From positions 40,343 through 104,342 of the forward strand of contig NZ_KE384513.1 of assembly GCF_000426245.1 (NCBI RefSeq): a DNA stretch of 64,000 nt, given 5' to 3'. Origin of the DNA: Bradyrhizobium sp. Ai1a-2. GTDB lineage: Bacteria > Pseudomonadota > Alphaproteobacteria > Rhizobiales > Xanthobacteraceae. Below the pieces are notes generated by a model. It made no database searches. It saw nothing but the letters and a program-made list of their open reading frames with translations, and had not been told where the DNA came from. Made by a program: the position numbers and the translations under genes. This document shows positions 17,880 through 32,599 of the stretch, piece after piece. Position 1 is the stretch's first letter; the number at the start of each line of letters is the position of its first letter.

Positions 17880-18255
17880 GATTTCGCATTCTCGCGGCAT
17901 GAGATGCCCGAGCTTTGCATGTCGTTTCGCGCTCCTCGAAACAGAGGGCGCAGGGAAAGCCGGGTGCCGGTTGCACCCATGGGTCCCGTGCAACAAAAAG
18001 CACGGGGGTAGGACCACAGGTTCAACCGAAGCATTCCGGCTTTCCCTGCGCGATGGTTTTACAGCTTACTTCGTGCTCTCCCCGGTGACCGGGCTTTCTT
18101 GCCACCGTCATCTCTCGCGCAAACTTGTTTGCGCAACAAACTTAGCGCCAGCGTCGGGGCGCCAGGACCACACGACTTCGCCGTCCGTGAGTGCCACGCT
18201 CGTCAGTCGTGACACTCGCGTCCACCGCATCTCACCGCAACGTTCGTGACGATCG
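17880..18255. repeat. Dispersed repeat with 16-bp inverted arms and a pseudo-ORF
   Basis: GCGCAGGGAAAGCCGG at 17948-17963 is perfectly inverted at 18036-18051 (CCGGCTTTCCCTGCGC) with a 72-bp loop. The open frame through it (17794-18249) translates to a Cys/His/Arg-rich string that I recognise as a recurrent spurious annotation in bradyrhizobial genomes, so I treat the segment as repeated non-coding DNA. Confidence 0.6.
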
Positions 18256-18289
18256 CGAGCCGCCCCTCATCCGCCGTGAGACGCGCGGA

Positions 18290-18480
18290 GTTAAATCACT
18301 GATTTGCCCGACGGCGAAAGCAGAATGTTTTTTCCGCGAGGGCTGGACAGACTTTTGAATGATTTGCCCGTCGGGTCGTTCTGTCGCGGCCAAGCGTCGA
18401 AATCGTCGTTGCGCCCGAAGCGAAGCAGGCCATGGAGAAAACAGGGTGCTGGTTTTTAAAGGCTCAGCCGAATGCTGCGT
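18290..18480. repeat. Direct repeat of TGATTTGCCCG(A/T)CGG inside probable dispersed repeat
   Basis: TGATTTGCCCGACGG (near 18299) and TGATTTGCCCGTCGG (near 18360) lie about 60 bp apart. No gene is supported. Together with the preceding segment this makes about 900 bp of non-coding DNA before the sulfatase gene. Confidence 0.4.
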
Positions 18481-18716
18481 ACGTCGGATTTCGGAGATAA
18501 GAGCGGAAATAGAAAACTCGATCAGAAAGTGCCGCTTTTGACCCATCTCGGATTCCGCCAGCGCTGTACACGTGCCGAATCCGCACAGGCGGGCTATAGT
18601 GGCACAATTGCCGGCGGCACAGCGACCCCTGGCTCAATCTGCCGAAGTTGCATAGCGCGAAACGTTCCCAACTGCTCGGCTCTAGATCACTCGGTACTGC
18701 CAAATGGAGGAAACCA

Positions 18717-20390
18717 ATGAAAATTGGATGCGCGTTATGGCGTGGCGTGCTGGTGGGTTTTGCCGTAGTGGCTGCGATGAGCATAGAGGCATCAGCGCAA
18801 CAGCAGAAGCGACCAAATGTGGTCATGCTGATGACGGATGACACGGGCTGGAACGATTTCGGAGCCTATAGCGGGGGCGGCGCTGCACTCGGCCATCCGA
18901 CCCCAAACATCGACCGGATCGCTAAGGAAGGCGCGACGTTCACGAGCTGGTATGGTCAAGCGAGTTGCACGGCAGGCCGCGCCTCGTTTATGACCGGACG
19001 CATTCCGATCCGTTCAGCGCTCTCCATCGTGGTCGCCCCCGGCGACGAGAATGCGCTCAAAAAGGAGACGCCGACCATCGCGGAGTATTTTCAAAAGAAC
19101 GGCTACTCGACTTACTTTTCTGGAAAGTGGCATCTCGGCGACAAGCCGGAGTCCTACCCGATCGAGCACGGCTTCGATGAGATGAAGGCGTTCGCCGCGT
19201 ATTATCCGGGCGTCTACACTTATGCCGACACGTCCAAGTGGTTCCATCCGTGGTTTCCCTCGTACAACCCAGAGGTCGCTAAAGCATATTTTGAAGTTGT
19301 GAATATGTACGAATGGGAAGGAGTTGCTGGGCAACCGGCGAAACGAGGCGAGTACATAACTTACGACTACCTCGCCAACTTTGACGTCCGGCAGGCAGAT
19401 TACGCAATCGATTACATCAAGAAACACGCCAAGGACGCGAAGCCGTTCTTCATGGACGTCAATTTCATGAAGATGCACAACCCGACCAATGCCTCACCAA
19501 AATTCGCTGGGAAGTCCCGGTTAGGCGATTATTCGGATTCGGTGATGGAACTCGACGACGACATCGGCCGGATTATGGACACTATCCGCGCGGAAGCGCC
19601 GAACACGATTGTGATCATAACGGCGGATAACGGTGCGTGGCAGGATGCCTATCCTGATGCGGGCACTACGCCTTTCCGTGGCGAAAAGGGTTCAGCCTTT
19701 GAAGGCGGATGGCGTGTCCCGGGCTTGATGTGGTGGCCCGCACAAATCCCGGCTGGCTCGCAATACCATGAAATGATGTCGCATATCGACTGCTGGGCGA
19801 CGCTCGCCAAGATGGTCGGTCTAAACCCGCCGCCGCACGGTGCATGGACCGACAACAATGGCAAGCCAATCTACTTTGATAGCATCGACAACAGCGAGTA
19901 CATCCTCGGTCGCGCGAAGCACTCAGCACGAAAATCGTGGATTTACGTCGACGGCGAAAACTTTATGGGAGCACGCGCGGATGTCGGCGGTGATCCAACC
20001 AACTCTGATCTCAGCATCGCGTGGAAGTACCTATGGACGGCCAAGGACACTTGGCTCGGTCCAGAGCAGAACCTAGGCGCGATCGGCGCGGTTTATAACC
20101 TGACAATGGACCCATTCGAGAAATACGACATGGTATTCAACGGCGCGATGTCGGCACGCATGCCAACACAGTCGCCGGGCAAATATGCCGGACAGGACAA
20201 CGGCTGGGTTTTGGCACTAATCTTCCCGGTCGTGATGGAGTTCAACAAGTCGATCGTTGACTATCCAAGCATCAAGCGTAAGCCGGGCGGAGCCTCGAAC
20301 GACTGGAGACCCGATCTGCAACGCCCAGAAAACCCAGTCCCGATGCTGGACATGAAACACCTGCCCAATATCAAGGGTGGCGGCGGCTAA
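18717..20390 (+). CDS. Periplasmic arylsulfatase
   Basis: 557 residues; ATG 18717 with GGAGG just upstream, so the longer frame from 18648 is rejected. Signal peptide (VLVGFAVVAAMSIEASA) then the alkaline-phosphatase-superfamily core: RPNVVMLMTDDTGWNDFG with metal aspartates D41/D42, and QASCTAGRASFMTGR carrying the CxAxR variant of the formylglycine site (C84). FSGKWHLGDKP and IITADNGAW supply further active-site residues. It cleaves sulfate esters, releasing sulfate. No sulfatase-maturation gene is adjacent. Confidence 0.92.
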   Translation: MKIGCALWRGVLVGFAVVAAMSIEASAQQQKRPNVVMLMTDDTGWNDFGAYSGGGAALGHPTPNIDRIAKEGATFTSWYGQASCTAGRASFMTGRIPIRSALSIVVAPGDENALKKETPTIAEYFQKNGYSTYFSGKWHLGDKPESYPIEHGFDEMKAFAAYYPGVYTYADTSKWFHPWFPSYNPEVAKAYFEVVNMYEWEGVAGQPAKRGEYITYDYLANFDVRQADYAIDYIKKHAKDAKPFFMDVNFMKMHNPTNASPKFAGKSRLGDYSDSVMELDDDIGRIMDTIRAEAPNTIVIITADNGAWQDAYPDAGTTPFRGEKGSAFEGGWRVPGLMWWPAQIPAGSQYHEMMSHIDCWATLAKMVGLNPPPHGAWTDNNGKPIYFDSIDNSEYILGRAKHSARKSWIYVDGENFMGARADVGGDPTNSDLSIAWKYLWTAKDTWLGPEQNLGAIGAVYNLTMDPFEKYDMVFNGAMSARMPTQSPGKYAGQDNGWVLALIFPVVMEFNKSIVDYPSIKRKPGGASNDWRPDLQRPENPVPMLDMKHLPNIKGGGG

Positions 20391-20751
20391 TTACTTACCG
20401 CTGACGAATAACTGACGTGCCGCTAAGCCATGCTAGTCGCCCGTTAAGAAGCGGAATAGTTGGGCTGGATGCGCGAGCGCGCGCTATAGGGCGGGCAGTG
20501 AATGCGTTCCGAATAGGTGCGGATCCGCCCCTATACAGGCAAGCCAATCAGACAACAGCCGCGCGTACTGTCGAGTGATTAGGCTGCGGTCAGGTCCTCG
20601 CCGGCCGGTGAATAAATATTCGCTGGCGGAGGCGTTTCGCGCGGCTCAGGATGCGAAGTGACTGGCAAGGTCGCGCCTCGCCGCGGTGTGGAAGGCGATC
20701 GAGCTCGTGATCGAAAGTCACACAGGGATGCGCCACCGTGAAGGAACTAAC
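20391..20751. other. Intergenic stretch with no supported gene
   Basis: Nothing recognisable in any frame and no clean terminator after the sulfatase. It separates convergent genes. Confidence 0.45.
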
Positions 20752-21381
20752 TCACCGTCGCCTCAGCACGCTAAACTGGAATGATTGAACCGAGTCCCAG
20801 GGCGTTACGTGGCGATGTGTCTGCTGATCGACCAATTCGAATGCCGATCCTGCAGCTCGACTCAAAGTTACGGCATCGTACCGCTGCACCGGCAGACTAC
20901 TGCATTTCTCCGGACCATCAGGCGCAAAGGTAGCGATGATCGCGTGTCCACCAGCGGTCACGCCCTGAGCAAGGCGTTCGATGTAAGCCTTACGATCGTC
21001 TTCATCGACCAGGAAGTGAAAAGCGGCCCTGTCGTGCCAGATATCGAACGCCTGCGGCGGCTGCCATGTCGTAACGTCAGCGACGATCCAGTTCACATCG
21101 ACAGCAGCGGGGCCAAGGCGAGCCTTCGAGACATCGAGCGCCGCCTCTGATAAATCGAGGACGGTGATCGCCCGGAAACCCATGCGCGCGCATAGCAATT
21201 CATCGACGAGCGACGATGCTCCGCCTCCGATATCAACGATGGAGGGTTGGGATGGTCCCACCGTAACTTTTTCGATCAACCCCAGTGAAGGCTGCGGGCT
21301 TTGCTGGAACCAGCTCCACTCCCGTTCGCCCTTGGTCCGATAGACATTCTCCCAATACAGTTGACGATCAAGCGACTGCAT
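20752..21381 (-). CDS. Class I SAM-dependent methyltransferase
   Basis: 209 residues from ATG 21381 (GGAG about 10 bp upstream); a GTG at 21429 would add 16 polar residues. It begins RQLYWENVYRTKGEREWSWFQ, followed by motif I IVDIGGGASSLVDELL, acidic motif II VLDLSEAALDVSKARL, and FDIWHDRAAFHFLVDEDDR plus GHAIIATFAPDGPEKCSSLPV. This is the methyltransferase-12/25 arrangement close to thiopurine or tellurite methyltransferase-like proteins. Substrate unknown. Confidence 0.85.
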   Translation of the reverse strand: MQSLDRQLYWENVYRTKGEREWSWFQQSPQPSLGLIEKVTVGPSQPSIVDIGGGASSLVDELLCARMGFRAITVLDLSEAALDVSKARLGPAAVDVNWIVADVTTWQPPQAFDIWHDRAAFHFLVDEDDRKAYIERLAQGVTAGGHAIIATFAPDGPEKCSSLPVQRYDAVTLSRAAGSAFELVDQQTHRHVTPWDSVQSFQFSVLRRR

Positions 21382-21897
21382 AGAACGACACTCCGATGCT
21401 TTTTGAGGATCGTTTTGATTCTCAAGCACGCTCTATCTTATCCATCAACTCAATGAATTGAGCGCGTTCGTCTTCGATCCCGCACAAACTCTTGACCGTA
21501 GGGCCGTATGGCACCGCGACTCAAGTGAACGTGACACGCGGTCCACCGTACACGGCAGCACCAGCGCCAGCACGGATGACGCAAGGAAGCGCCGCCAACG
21601 ACGGACCAGATACGTCATTGCGCCACGCCGAGAAGCGCGACGGCGCCCTTGGGCGCCAACGCTCCGTCTAGACATATAGGCTGCTACTTTGCCCCGTTTC
21701 GCAAAAGTAAATTGTCCATCGGGGCCATTCCGAAAGCCAGCGGGAGGACAAATCTCCTCCACTGAGGCGCGGAACTGGAGACGGTAACCTGCCTCACCAC
21801 CACTGCCCACCATTTACGCTGCCCTGAATGCAGAGCGCTGCGCTGAGAGGGCGGGCACAGGAAGCACGGTACTGAAAGAAAGCCAGGAGATTACATC
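21382..21897. other. Intergenic stretch with no supported gene
   Basis: Overlapping frames at 21445-21813 (minus) and 21458-21679 (plus) are Arg/Ser-rich and lack SDs or motifs, so I do not call them. AAAGCCAGGAG at the 3' end is the SD of the next gene. Confidence 0.45.
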
Positions 21898-22704
21898 ATG
21901 TGTGACGACGTTTTTCTTCCAACGCGGCGCCGGCAACTACTTGCAGGAGTGGCTGCAGCAGCCGTTGGCGGCCTTGCGGCTGGCCCGGTGAGTGCCGCCG
22001 AAAGCAAGGAAACCAAAGTTGTGCCCTCCATATGTGTCTTCGATGTCAACGAGACACTGCTCGACATTGACTCGATGGCGCCTCTATTCCAGCGGGTCTT
22101 TGGTGACAAAGCGGTCCTGCGAGAGTGGTTTAATCAACTCATCCTGTATTCGGGCGCAATAACGTTGTCGGGGCCATACACAACGTTCTTCACGTTGGGT
22201 CAGGGCATCCTGAAGATGCTCGGTGAGATTCACAACGTTCCGATCCAACACGCTGACGTCGAGGAATTGCGAACGGGAATGCTGACGATGCCTGCGCATC
22301 CCGACGTGCCGCCTGGGCTGAAGCAATTGAAGGAGGCGGGATTCCGCTTGGTGACACTGACAAATTCGCCGCCGCCCGACGCGCGCGCCAACCCGCTGAA
22401 GCACGCTGGCATCGATGGTTGGTTCGAAAAGTCCCTTAGCATCGATCGCGTTCGCCGGTTCAAACCGGCTCCGCAGGTCTATCATATGGTTGCGGAAGAA
22501 CTGGATGTCCCTCCAGCGTCGATTTGCATGGTGGCGGCACATACGTGGGATACAATTGGAGCGCAAAGCATCGGCTGCTCCGCAGCGCTCATTGCCAGAC
22601 CCGGTAATGCAATCTTGCCGGTCCACGGACTACCGCAGCCGCAGGCTGTGGCGCCGAATTTGCCGGGCGTGGCGACCCAGCTCGCTCGGCTCTGGCGTAG
22701 TTAG
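21898..22704 (+). CDS. Exported haloacid dehalogenase-like (type II) protein with Tat-like signal
   Basis: 268 residues; AGGAG 8 bp before ATG 21898. Residues ~10-33 are a signal with consecutive arginines and LL (TRRRQLLAGVAAAAVGG), close to the Tat motif. The HAD core follows: VFDVNETLLDID with nucleophile D49, TLTNSPP (motif II) and RRFKPAPQVYHMVAEEL (motif III Lys). The arrangement matches L-2-haloacid dehalogenases, which are usually cytoplasmic; export would make this one unusual. Substrate not known. Confidence 0.85.
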   Translation: MCDDVFLPTRRRQLLAGVAAAAVGGLAAGPVSAAESKETKVVPSICVFDVNETLLDIDSMAPLFQRVFGDKAVLREWFNQLILYSGAITLSGPYTTFFTLGQGILKMLGEIHNVPIQHADVEELRTGMLTMPAHPDVPPGLKQLKEAGFRLVTLTNSPPPDARANPLKHAGIDGWFEKSLSIDRVRRFKPAPQVYHMVAEELDVPPASICMVAAHTWDTIGAQSIGCSAALIARPGNAILPVHGLPQPQAVAPNLPGVATQLARLWRS

Positions 22705-22948
22705 CAAGGTGCTTGCATTGGAAGGGTGGCCAGCGACCTCTCGCAGGTGCTGCTGCGCGCCGCCCTTCGCGATCTAGCGCCGGAGCTCGCCCGCCCACGC
22801 CGAAGCAAACGAGAACGGCCGCCGGGTCACGGCCGATAATATGGAGCCGTTGCGGCGTATGGGCGTGTTCCGGACGCTAACCGTCTAGCAGACCGGCCAA
22901 CCGCTTTGTCGGCCAGTTCTTCATGTCGCGTCGCCAGCTGCGGACCCC

Positions 22949-23389
22949 TCACCAGTGGAATGTCACGCCCTTCCCAATGTCGCAATCGAATGCAGACTCT
23001 CGAATCACCGCGAATGTCGCGGGATTTAGAACGACGTTGCGCATTTCGACCTTGCCGTTCGTGCGCACCCTATAAGACAGAAACTCGATGACCGGCGTCT
23101 TGTCCGCTCTCACGGTGAAGTGCGTATTCGCGAAGGCGATCGTCCCATCGGCCTGGACCATATAGGCGTCGAAGCGCGCGCTCCCCTTGACCGTCGGGCC
23201 TGCCTTGTCGGTGCCCTGGACCTGACACGCGGCGAGATCGAGGACCATGTGAACGTCCTTGCCATCAAGCACAGCTTTCTGCAGGCCGGCGTAATCCGCG
23301 TTGGGTTCATCGGCGGCGGCGTGATGACCGCTCCCCAGATCAAATAGGACTGCCAGAGCAACGATGCTCATCCGGGCGCGTTTTGACAT
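22949..23389 (-). CDS. VirK-family secreted protein
   Basis: 146 residues from ATG 23389 (MSKRARMSIVALAVLF...; the frame extends to 23458 without a better start). Signal peptide to about residue 27 (HHAAADEP). The mature part carries DYAGLQKAVLDGKDVHMVLDLAACQV and GTIAFANTHFTV, typical of the VirK family first known from the Agrobacterium virulence regulon. Two cysteines (AACQV, AFDCDIG) may form a disulfide. Function unknown; no vir-like genes are nearby. Confidence 0.8.
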   Translation of the reverse strand: MSKRARMSIVALAVLFDLGSGHHAAADEPNADYAGLQKAVLDGKDVHMVLDLAACQVQGTDKAGPTVKGSARFDAYMVQADGTIAFANTHFTVRADKTPVIEFLSYRVRTNGKVEMRNVVLNPATFAVIRESAFDCDIGKGVTFHW

Positions 23390-23529
23390 AGACTGACTCC
23401 AGGGTGTGACAATGCGGACAGTTTGCTGGCAGAAGGGGCGCACGCCGTTTGGATGCAAGCCCGATCTGCGCTGTCACGGATGGAGAGCGCGTGTTACAGA
23501 AGTATTTCGGGCGGCTCCACAGGCGGCGC

Positions 23530-23690
23530 TTTGTGCATGCGCTCAGTCAACTGCGGCGGCGCAACGGGATTGTTCTCGCTCGCGCTCGATACCAAGAGAA
23601 ACGAGCAAGTCGTTTTCCGGCACAATCGCTTTTCGGCGATTGGAGAGTTGTGGCGGGGGCGGGCATGAATCAATTCATGAGTGCGCGGCC
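23530..23690 (+). pseudogene. Cystathionine beta-lyase (MetC-like) C-terminal remnant
   Basis: GGATGLFSLALDTKRNEQVV, then in shifted frames GTIAF...GELWRG and GGGGHES, match the C-terminal stretch of PLP-dependent cystathionine beta-lyases (GASGLFSVVL..., FGMGFSWGGFES). The order is right but at least one frameshift intervenes and the catalytic domain is absent. A short relic; the assignment rests on these motifs. Confidence 0.5.
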
Positions 23691-24934
23691 TGATCGTCGT
23701 TCCCGCCGCTGCTCCCAGCCGGCTCCGCCTGCGCGATTTCGGCTGCCGCGATATCCCCTTTGCTGATCTCGCCCGTGTCAGCGATCCGCGCTTCCGCCGT
23801 CTGCTTCACATGCGCCGCAAGCGCCGGCAGGCGTTCGATCAAAGCGTGAAAGTCCTGGGCGTCGAGCGCGAGCAGCCTTGTCTTGCGCGTCGCTGTCACG
23901 GTGCCGGAGCGGCTGGTGCGCTTGAGCAACGCGATCTCGCCGAAGAAGGTGCCGTCGGACAGCCTGACCCGCTGGCTCGGCAACTCGATCTCGACCTCGC
24001 CCGCGGTGATGAAATACATCGAGGAGGCCGCGTCGCCGCGGCGGACAAGCACCTCGCCCTGCTCGATGGTCTGCGCGCGCAACAGGCGCATGATGTCGGC
24101 GATCTCGGCGGCGCCGAGATGGGAGAACAGCGGCACCCGCGCCAGCATGCCCCAGGTGACAACGAAATCGCGCCGGCGCACCTCGTCCGCAAAGGCGGTC
24201 GAGATGATCGCGACCGGCAGCGCGATCATGGCAAATCCGAACACGATCGCAAACACCGTGACGATCTTGCCGAGCGGCGTCACCGGAATCACGTCGCCAT
24301 AGCCGACGGTGCCGAGCGTCACCATCGCCCACCACATCGCCTGCGGGATGGTGCCGAACTTGTCCGGCTGGACCTTGTGCTCGATAGCGTAGAGCAGCGA
24401 AGCGAACAGCAGCACCGCGCCGGCGAGGATCACGAGGCAGCCGACCAGCGTGCGCCGCTCGGCATGCAGCGCCGCCAGCAGCGAGCGCATCGCCGGCGAA
24501 TAGCGCACCAGCTTAAAGAACGGCAGCATGCCGAACAGCACGACCGCGGTCTTGTCGCCCAGCATCAGCGCGATGGCTGACGGCACGAACGCGATGAGAT
24601 CGATGATGCCGAAGCTCGAGAACACATATTCGAGCCGCGCCCGTGCAGCGGTCGTGGCGTGGAGGGAGTGACCAGCCACGCTCCAGATCCGCACCGCATA
24701 TTCCAGCGCGAACACGATGACCGCGGCGACCTCGATGGTCGTGAACAGTGTCCCGAACGAGGCGTCGAGCTCCGGCACCGAAGCCAGGATCGCCGCCAGC
24801 ACGTCGATGGCGATGATGAGGACGAGCAGCCGGACCAGGCGCGCGCCCCGCGAGTAAGGCAGATGGTCGTGCTCGAGCAATTCGTAGAGCCGGTCCCGCA
24901 ACTCAGGGGCACCGGTCTCGCGCTTGCCCAACAT
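23675..24934 (-). CDS. Cyclic-nucleotide-gated potassium channel (MlotiK1-like)
   Basis: 419 residues. Six TM helices (~30-250) with the K+ selectivity filter TVGYGD at 209-214. A C-terminal cyclic-nucleotide-binding domain lies at ~285-395, including FFGEIALLKRTSRSGTVTATRKT (phosphate-binding cassette). This matches the MlotiK1 family of rhizobial cAMP-gated K+ channels that act in the inner membrane. The start lies 6 bp after the alaS stop, so the two are probably co-transcribed. The large cyclase at 877 is a possible source of its ligand (inference). Confidence 0.93.
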   Translation of the reverse strand: MLGKRETGAPELRDRLYELLEHDHLPYSRGARLVRLLVLIIAIDVLAAILASVPELDASFGTLFTTIEVAAVIVFALEYAVRIWSVAGHSLHATTAARARLEYVFSSFGIIDLIAFVPSAIALMLGDKTAVVLFGMLPFFKLVRYSPAMRSLLAALHAERRTLVGCLVILAGAVLLFASLLYAIEHKVQPDKFGTIPQAMWWAMVTLGTVGYGDVIPVTPLGKIVTVFAIVFGFAMIALPVAIISTAFADEVRRRDFVVTWGMLARVPLFSHLGAAEIADIMRLLRAQTIEQGEVLVRRGDAASSMYFITAGEVEIELPSQRVRLSDGTFFGEIALLKRTSRSGTVTATRKTRLLALDAQDFHALIERLPALAAHVKQTAEARIADTGEISKGDIAAAEIAQAEPAGSSGGNDDQAAHS

Positions 24935-24940
24935 GTTTGC

Positions 24941-27613
<2,673 letters not shown>

Positions 27614-27824
27614 AGCCATCCAACCGGAAAAAGGGCCCGGAATCCGCCACAAAAGGGTTAATCTTCCGGCCGAACGCTTTTAGACAAGGCGCACGGTCGT
27701 GTCCAGAAACTGTGCAAGCACATCATAGGCTTGCCGCGATCGCGTAAAGGGCCGTTGATAGTTGCCGCGGCCGCGTTGACAGCCTTGGCCGCGCCGTGTT
27801 TCCCTCCTATTTGTACATCGTCAC

Positions 27825-27986
27825 GTCGGGAGAGACCGGCCCTGAGCCGGCGCCGAAGGAGCAACCGCCCCGGAAACTCTCAGGCAAAAGGACCGCGTGA
27901 CCACTGACATCTGGAAAGAGGTGCGTGAGGCTTCAAGCCGGGCGCGCCCGCCGACGGGATAATACTCTCAGGCAAAGCGACAGATG
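27825..27986 (+). ncRNA. Tandem glycine riboswitch upstream of gcvT
   Basis: Two aptamers in series, both ending in the diagnostic ACTCTCAGGCAAA(A/G) core. The first spans ~27825-27899 (CGGGAGAGACCGGC..., GGAAACTCTCAGGCAAAAGG) and the second ~27906-27986, closed by P1 CATCTG (27908-27913)/CAGATG (27981-27986). Position directly before gcvTHP and tandem layout fit the glycine riboswitch class (RF00504), which turns on the cleavage system when glycine is plentiful. Confidence 0.95.
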
Positions 27987-27995
27987 GGGCTTTTG

Positions 27996-28024
27996 GGTTT
28001 CCAGGGGATGGTCCCCAGGGAACC
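27996..28024 (+). promoter_or_regulatory. Hairpin between riboswitch and gcvT start (expression platform candidate)
   Basis: GGTTTCC-A-GGGGA-TGG-TCCCC-A-GGGAACC folds as a two-part stem with one A:A mismatch. No U-run follows, so it is not a classical terminator; it lies just before the gcvT SD (GAGGG at 28027-28031) and may act on translation. Confidence 0.6.
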
Positions 28025-28038
28025 GCGAGGGCCCTGCG

Positions 28039-29184
28039 ATGCTTGCGCGAGACGAATCCGACCTCAAACGCACACCCCTTTACGCGCTGCACCTCGCCCG
28101 GGGCGGCAAGATGGTGCCGTTCGCGGGCTATGAGATGCCCGTGCAGTATCCCGCAGGCGTCCTGAAGGAGCACCTTCACACCCGCGCCGCCGCCGGCCTG
28201 TTCGACGTCTCCCATATGGGCCAGCTCGCGCTGCGGCCGAAATCCGGCAAGGTCTCCGACGCGGCCCTGGCGCTGGAGCGGCTGGTGCCGCAGGACATCC
28301 TCGCCATCGCGCCGGGACGGCAGCGCTATGCCCAATTCACCAATGCCGATGGCGGAATCCTCGACGACCTCATGGTCGCGAATTTCGGCGATCACCTGTT
28401 CCTGGTCGTCAACGCCGCCTGCAAGGCCGAGGACGAGGCGCACTTGCGCAAATCCTTGTCCGATGCCTGCGACATCGATTCGCTGTCGGGCCGCGCGCTG
28501 ATCGCGCTGCAGGGGCCGAAGGCCGAGTCGGCGCTGGCGAAAATTTGTGCAGACGCGCCGTCGATGAAGTTCATGGACGCCGGCCCGCGCCGCGTCGCCG
28601 GGTTCGACTGCTTCGTGTCCCGCTCCGGCTATACCGGCGAGGACGGTTTCGAGATCTCCGTTCCGGCCGAGCACGCCGAAGCGCTGGTGACCCAACTCCT
28701 GGATAATCCCGATGTGCTGCCGATCGGGCTCGGCGCGCGCGACAGCCTCCGGCTCGAGGCCGGGCTCTGCCTCTACGGCCACGACATCGACACCACGACG
28801 ACGCCGGTCGAAGCCGCGCTCGAATGGTCGGTGCAGAAGAGCCGCCGCAAGGGCGGTGCGCGGCCTGCCGGCTTTCCGGGCGCGGAAAAGATCCTCGACC
28901 AATTCGAGCATGGCGCGCCGCACCGCCGCGTCGGCCTGAAGGCGCAGGGACGCGCGCCGGTGCGCGAGGGCGCGCCGCTGTTTGCCGATAGCACCTCTGG
29001 CGAGGCGATCGGCAAGGTCACGTCCGGCGGCTTTGGCCCAAGCCTCAATGCGCCGGTGGCGATGGGTTACCTGCCCACCGCGCTCTCCGGCATCGGCACC
29101 ACCGTTTTTGCGGAGGTGCGCGGCCAGCGCCTGCCGCTTGCGGTCGCCGCCACGCCTTTCGTTCCCAACACCTATAAACGCTAG
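28039..29184 (+). CDS. gcvT: Glycine cleavage system T protein (aminomethyltransferase)
   Basis: 381 residues from ATG 28039. TPLYALHLARGGKMVPFAGYEMPVQYP, GLFDVSHMGQL, GYTGEDGFEISVP and GLGARDSLRLEAGLCLYGHD are classical GcvT motifs for tetrahydrofolate and the aminomethyl-lipoyl arm. It transfers the methylene group from GcvH-bound aminomethyl to THF and releases ammonia. First gene of gcvTHP, under the glycine riboswitch. Confidence 0.97.
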   Translation: MLARDESDLKRTPLYALHLARGGKMVPFAGYEMPVQYPAGVLKEHLHTRAAAGLFDVSHMGQLALRPKSGKVSDAALALERLVPQDILAIAPGRQRYAQFTNADGGILDDLMVANFGDHLFLVVNAACKAEDEAHLRKSLSDACDIDSLSGRALIALQGPKAESALAKICADAPSMKFMDAGPRRVAGFDCFVSRSGYTGEDGFEISVPAEHAEALVTQLLDNPDVLPIGLGARDSLRLEAGLCLYGHDIDTTTTPVEAALEWSVQKSRRKGGARPAGFPGAEKILDQFEHGAPHRRVGLKAQGRAPVREGAPLFADSTSGEAIGKVTSGGFGPSLNAPVAMGYLPTALSGIGTTVFAEVRGQRLPLAVAATPFVPNTYKR

Positions 29185-29196
29185 AGGAAGTGTTTC

Positions 29197-29562
29197 ATGA
29201 CGACGCTCTACACGTCCGACCACGAATGGCTCAGCATCGAGGGCGATGTCGCCACGATCGGGATCACCGACTATGCGCAGCAGCAGCTCGGCGACGTCGT
29301 GTTCGTCGAGCTGCCGAAGGTCGGGCGCACGCTGAAGAAGGCGGAAGCCGCCGCCGTCGTGGAATCCGTGAAAGCGGCCTCCGACGTCTATGCGCCGATC
29401 TCGGGCGAAGTGCTCGAGGCCAATGAGGCCCTCGCCGCCGAGCCGGCGCTGGTCAATTCGGATGCCGGCGGCAAGGCCTGGTTCTTCAAGATGAAGATCG
29501 CCGACAAGAACGAGCTCGGCGGCCTGATGGACGAAGCCGCCTACAAAGCCCACACCGCCTGA
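29197..29562 (+). CDS. gcvH: Glycine cleavage system H protein (lipoyl carrier)
   Basis: 121 residues, 12 bp after gcvT (SD GAGGAAG). TSDHEWLSIEGDVATIGITDYAQQQLGDVVFVELP, and the lipoylation site VVESVKAASDVYAP, where the Lys carries lipoate and shuttles aminomethyl between GcvP, GcvT and Lpd. Normal length. Confidence 0.98.
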   Translation: MTTLYTSDHEWLSIEGDVATIGITDYAQQQLGDVVFVELPKVGRTLKKAEAAAVVESVKAASDVYAPISGEVLEANEALAAEPALVNSDAGGKAWFFKMKIADKNELGGLMDEAAYKAHTA

Positions 29563-29571
29563 GAGGTTTCC

Positions 29572-32445
<2,874 letters not shown>

Positions 32446-32506
32446 GGTGATGCCGTCATTCCGGGGCACGCGAAAGCGCGGCCCCGGGATCTCGACGTTG
32501 CGGATT

Positions 32507-32592
32507 GTAGGAAGGGTAGAGCGCAGCGAAACCCATCGCGCCTGCGTGCTTTGGTGGCAATGATGGGTTTCGCTGCGCTCTACCCATCCTAC
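32507..32592. repeat. GTAGGAAGGGTAGAG-type intergenic palindrome
   Basis: GTAGGAAGGGTAGAGCGCAG ... CTGCGCTCTACCCATCCTAC forms a long inverted repeat with an inner GAAACCCATC/GATGGGTTTC pair. It sits between the convergent gcvP and DUF1835-like genes and belongs to the same general class as the GTAGCCCGGGTG copies. A partial CATTCCGGGGC...GGCCCCGGGAT repeat precedes it (~32455-32490). Confidence 0.8.
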
Positions 32593-32599
32593 GGGCGTG

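Noticed and set aside
17794..18249. 151-codon plus-strand frame
   Set aside because: Runs through a dispersed repeat; Cys/His/Arg-rich translation known to me as a recurrent spurious call.
21445..21813. 122-codon minus-strand frame
   Set aside because: Basic low-complexity sequence, no SD, overlapped by other frames of equal quality.
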